Source: Planctomycetaceae bacterium (GTDB lineage Bacteria > Planctomycetota > Planctomycetia > Pirellulales > UBA1268). Taken from it: a DNA stretch of 8,933 nucleotides. The DNA lies in the NCBI GenBank assembly GCA_947440895.1, contig CANETO010000054.1, positions 1 to 8,933 of the forward strand, given 5' to 3'. Under the pieces are notes generated by a model. That model was not told the origin of the DNA, did no database searches, and saw nothing but the letters and a program-made list of their open reading frames with translations. This document shows positions 7,056 through 8,933 of the stretch, one piece after another. Position 1 is the first letter of the stretch. The number at the start of each line of letters is the position of its first letter. A program made the position numbers and the translations under genes.

Positions 7056-7606
7056 GGGCGGGCCACCTTCTCGGCGATACCGGTGTAATAGTTCTGCCAC
7101 TTCACGGCGATCTGTCCGTTCTTCGCGATCTGGCACTCCAAACCATCCATCGCCCGCGGGCTCGGGCTGGGGGCCACGATCCGGCCATCGAGCGTGAAGG
7201 TGCTGTTGTGGCACGGGCAGCGGAAGCATTTCCCCTGCGACTCGATCTCGACGAAGCAGCCGGCGTGCGGGCAGGTGGCCGAGAGTGCCTCGACCGTATC
7301 GGAGCCCTGCTCACGGCGGAGGTAGACGGCGCCGATCGGCTCCGCCGCGAATCCGGTCCAGGCATCGACCCGGTCCGTCACGACGGCGAACTGCCGCGGG
7401 ATGCCGTCGTCGGGAACACTCGCCAGGTCCGTCACCGGCAGGAAGGTAGCTGCCGCGCCACGGCGACGGAGCGGATCGAGAATCATCCAGGCACCGGCGA
7501 CCAGCGGCGGAAGCGTCGCCAATCCACCACAGCAGACGGCCAGGAGCTTGGCGAGAAATCCGCGCCGTGCCTCTGCAGAATCCGACACTGCCTCGTGTCG
7601 CGACAT
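7052..7606 (-). CDS. Rieske [2Fe-2S] iron-sulfur protein of a bc-type complex
   Basis: A 184-residue Rieske subunit that takes one electron from quinol at the cytochrome b Qo site and passes it to cytochrome c. The cluster motifs are both complete: CPHAGC (residues 112-117) and CPCHNS (130-135). C112, H114, C130 and H133 are the expected cluster ligands, and C117 and C132 the expected disulfide pair. The N-terminus has a twin-arginine-like motif (ARRGFLAKLLA, 13-23) followed by a hydrophobic anchor (about 21-43), which fits Tat-dependent insertion of a folded Fe-S domain with an uncleaved membrane anchor. The ATG at 7606 has a consensus AGGAGG six bases upstream. The stop codon overlaps the start of the cytochrome b-c gene by four bases, so the two are almost certainly co-transcribed and translationally coupled. 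The gene starts 61 bases after nrnA ends. Confidence 0.95.
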   Translation of the reverse strand: MSRHEAVSDSAEARRGFLAKLLAVCCGGLATLPPLVAGAWMILDPLRRRGAAATFLPVTDLASVPDDGIPRQFAVVTDRVDAWTGFAAEPIGAVYLRREQGSDTVEALSATCPHAGCFVEIESQGKCFRCPCHNSTFTLDGRIVAPSPSPRAMDGLECQIAKNGQIAVKWQNYYTGIAEKVARP

Positions 7607-7612
7607 GGTGTG

Positions 7613-7618
7613 CCTCCT
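7613..7618 (-). promoter_or_regulatory. Consensus Shine-Dalgarno of the Rieske gene
   Basis: Minus-strand AGGAGG, six bases before the ATG at 7606. It is the clearest ribosome binding site in the window and fixes the Rieske start. Confidence 0.8.
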
Positions 7619-7667
7619 GATGAACGAACAGATCCCAAAGACGACATGCGTGGGGTTTTAAAGCCAG

Positions 7668-8672
7668 CTAAGACGCGGAACTGTCGGCTGCGAGCACCGC
7701 CTCATTCACAGCCGCCGTCACGCGTTCGTAGGCGGCGTCGAAGGGGCCCGGCATGATCGCACCCGCGGCTACCTTGTGGCCGCCGCCGCCGAATCGCCCG
7801 GCGAGACTGCTGGCATCGACACTCGACCGGCTACGGAAGCTGACCTTGATCCGGCCGTCGGTCTGTTCGATGAGGATCGCCGCGACCTCCGTCCCCTTCA
7901 CGGCGAGCGTGAGATTGATGAGGTCCTCGGTATCGTGCGGGGCCGCGGCCGTCTCCTTGATGTCCGCCAGCCGCACGGTCGAGGTGATCACCCGACCCTC
8001 GTGAGTCGTGCGAGCGCTCGCCAGCGTTCTGCCCACCAGATGCAGTCTGGCGAGCGTGTCCTGCTCGAACAGTTCACTATAAACGGCCGAGGGGCTCGCC
8101 CCCGCATCAACCATCCGCGCGGCGACGCGGAACGACTCCCCCGAGACGGAGGGAAACCGGAAGCCACCCGTGTCAGTCGACAGGCCGGCATAGAGCGGCG
8201 TGGCAATCCGCTCGGTGAGCGGCACTCTGAGTCTCAGCCCGATCTCGGAGACGATCCGCGCCGTGGCCTCGGCCGAGGTATCCTTGAACCAGCGGTCACC
8301 GAGATCATCTTCGCTGACGTGATGGTCGACCACGAGCACTCGGTCGCGCATCGCCTTGAGCACGTCCCCCATGGCGCCCAGTTGAGCCCAGGCGCTCGTA
8401 TCGACCACGATCAGCAGGTCGCGGTCGGCGAGATCGGCCGGCTTCACCCCGTTGGCCAACGATTCGATTTTTCTGTCCGGGTCGATCCACGTGAGGCCCG
8501 GAGGGGTGGCTTGGGCGTTGACGATCCGCACGTCCTTGCCGAGGGCCTCGAGGATGCCGGCCATGCCAAGCTCGCTCCCGAGAGCATCGCAGTCGGGGCG
8601 AACGTGGCTCGTAAGCACCACGCGTTGGGAATTCCTGAGGATCTCCAGCAGGCTGGCCCAGTCGAGTCGCAT
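7668..8672 (-). CDS. nrnA: DHH/DHHA1 phosphoesterase, NrnA-type nanoRNase / pAp phosphatase
   Basis: A 334-residue cytoplasmic protein of typical NrnA length. Family members degrade 2-5 nt RNA fragments and often dephosphorylate pAp. The DHH domain carries the metal-binding motifs: H23, D27 and D29 in SHVRPDCDALGSE, D91 in IVVDTS, DHH at 116-118 (VVDHHVS), and D167 in STDTGGF. The C-terminal DHHA1 domain ends with the substrate-binding GGGGHKVAAG (295-304). The residue between the two motif-I aspartates is Cys28, where Gly is usual; this is a mild oddity and not a lost ligand. The ATG at 8672 is preceded by GGAAG and lies 33 bases after the ribF stop, so ribF and nrnA are probably co-transcribed. 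These two functions also occur near each other in the infB-rbfA-nrnA-truB-ribF type clusters of other bacteria. Whether this copy also acts on pAp or on cyclic-dinucleotide products cannot be told from the sequence. Confidence 0.92.
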   Translation of the reverse strand: MRLDWASLLEILRNSQRVVLTSHVRPDCDALGSELGMAGILEALGKDVRIVNAQATPPGLTWIDPDRKIESLANGVKPADLADRDLLIVVDTSAWAQLGAMGDVLKAMRDRVLVVDHHVSEDDLGDRWFKDTSAEATARIVSEIGLRLRVPLTERIATPLYAGLSTDTGGFRFPSVSGESFRVAARMVDAGASPSAVYSELFEQDTLARLHLVGRTLASARTTHEGRVITSTVRLADIKETAAAPHDTEDLINLTLAVKGTEVAAILIEQTDGRIKVSFRSRSSVDASSLAGRFGGGGHKVAAGAIMPGPFDAAYERVTAAVNEAVLAADSSAS

Positions 8673-8705
8673 GGGGCTTCCAATTCTGTCGGGGTGTGAA
8701 CCTGG

Positions 8706-8933
8706 TCAGACAATGATCCGCGACGCATCAACCAAAGAACCGACGATCTCCAGAGCCCGGGCCACGTCGGCCGTCAGTTGAGCCTTGAGCGCGTCGATCG
8801 AATCAAACCTCTGAGTGTCGCGCAGCCTCTCGATGAAGTCAACGTCGAGCGTGCTGCCATACAGCATGCCAGCGTAGCCGATGAGGTGGGCTTCGACGCT
8901 GATGCGGGTCTCGCCAAAGGAGATATTCGGGCC
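8706..8933 (-). CDS. ribF: Riboflavin kinase / FAD synthetase RibF, C-terminal fragment
   Basis: The last 75 residues of a protein whose start lies beyond the right edge; the minus-strand frame is open from base 8933 to a TGA at 8706-8708. The sequence carries the end of the RibF riboflavin-kinase domain: FGETRISVEAHLIGY at residues 6-20 of the fragment, which includes the Glu/His region of the active site, then LYGSTLDVDFIERLRDTQRF and DALKAQLTADVARA. RibF phosphorylates riboflavin to FMN and adenylylates FMN to FAD. The N-terminal adenylyltransferase half is not in view. The stop lies 33 bases before the nrnA start, with no terminator-like hairpin between. Confidence 0.88.
   Translation of the reverse strand, partial: GPNISFGETRISVEAHLIGYAGMLYGSTLDVDFIERLRDTQRFDSIDALKAQLTADVARALEIVGSLVDASRIIV

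Noticed and set aside
5565..7088. 507-codon plus-strand open frame opposite the cytochrome b-c gene
   Set aside because: The product is full of His/Gln/Arg runs and mirrors the hydrophobic codons of cytochrome b. It has no domain of its own and no ribosome binding site that I can see.
7056..7229. Upstream ATG giving a 748-residue cytochrome b-c protein
   Set aside because: The extra 58 residues lie entirely within the Rieske coding region in another frame and look like shadow sequence. The ATG at 7055 gives the classic ATGA overlap and a normal cytochrome b N-terminus.
7776..8699. 307-codon plus-strand open frame opposite nrnA
   Set aside because: It is an antisense shadow of a gene with all the DHH/DHHA1 motifs intact, and shows no motif or hydrophobic pattern of its own.
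1..8933. Mobile element, phage, CRISPR array, tRNA or rRNA
   Set aside because: No transposase or integrase motif, no terminal inverted repeats with target duplication, no regularly spaced repeats and no tRNA-like cloverleaf sequence was seen on either strand by eye.

Overview
The window is GC-rich bacterial chromosome, densely coded on both strands. It most likely comes from a planctomycete of the Pirellulales type. The case for that is circumstantial: a large membrane-anchored protein with a secretin/TonB-N-like tail of a kind I associate with planctomycetes, a cytochrome b fused to cytochrome c domains, and several starts with weak or no Shine-Dalgarno sequence. There is no rRNA, tRNA or protein that fixes the taxonomy. 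I see no insertion sequence, phage gene, CRISPR array or RNA gene.

Layout: (1) 1-187, minus strand, the first 62 residues of an exported protein cut by the window edge. (2) 325-1665, plus strand, a complete MgtE magnesium transporter, divergent from (1). (3) 1706-3505, minus strand, a large anchored protein of unknown function, convergent with mgtE. (4) 3720-4955, plus strand, a hexameric-type glutamate dehydrogenase, divergent from (3) across about 214 bases that contain small inverted repeats. (5) A minus-strand run that reads, in transcription order, ribF (3' end only, 8933-8706), nrnA (8672-7668), a Rieske iron-sulfur protein (7606-7052) and a cytochrome b-cytochrome c fusion (7055-4983). 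This run converges on the glutamate dehydrogenase gene with a 27-base gap.

Functionally, the Rieske and cytochrome b-c genes form a two-gene quinol:cytochrome c oxidoreductase (bc-type complex III). Their coding regions overlap by four bases (ATGA), which suggests coupled translation. The cytochrome b part carries both pairs of heme-ligand histidines and the PEWYF quinol-site motif. It has no cysteine at the position used by cytochrome b6 for covalent heme ci. Its tail carries two CxxCH heme c sites, so it probably replaces a separate cytochrome c1 or f. ribF (FAD/FMN synthesis) and nrnA (nanoRNase/pAp phosphatase) are close enough to be co-transcribed. The 61-base gap before the Rieske gene could be read through or could hold its own promoter. 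MgtE and glutamate dehydrogenase are stand-alone housekeeping genes.

Nothing here looks like a new defence or mobile system. The points most worth following up are the b-c fusion and its architecture, the unexplained anchored protein at 1706-3505, and the start/promoter ambiguity between that gene and the dehydrogenase gene.
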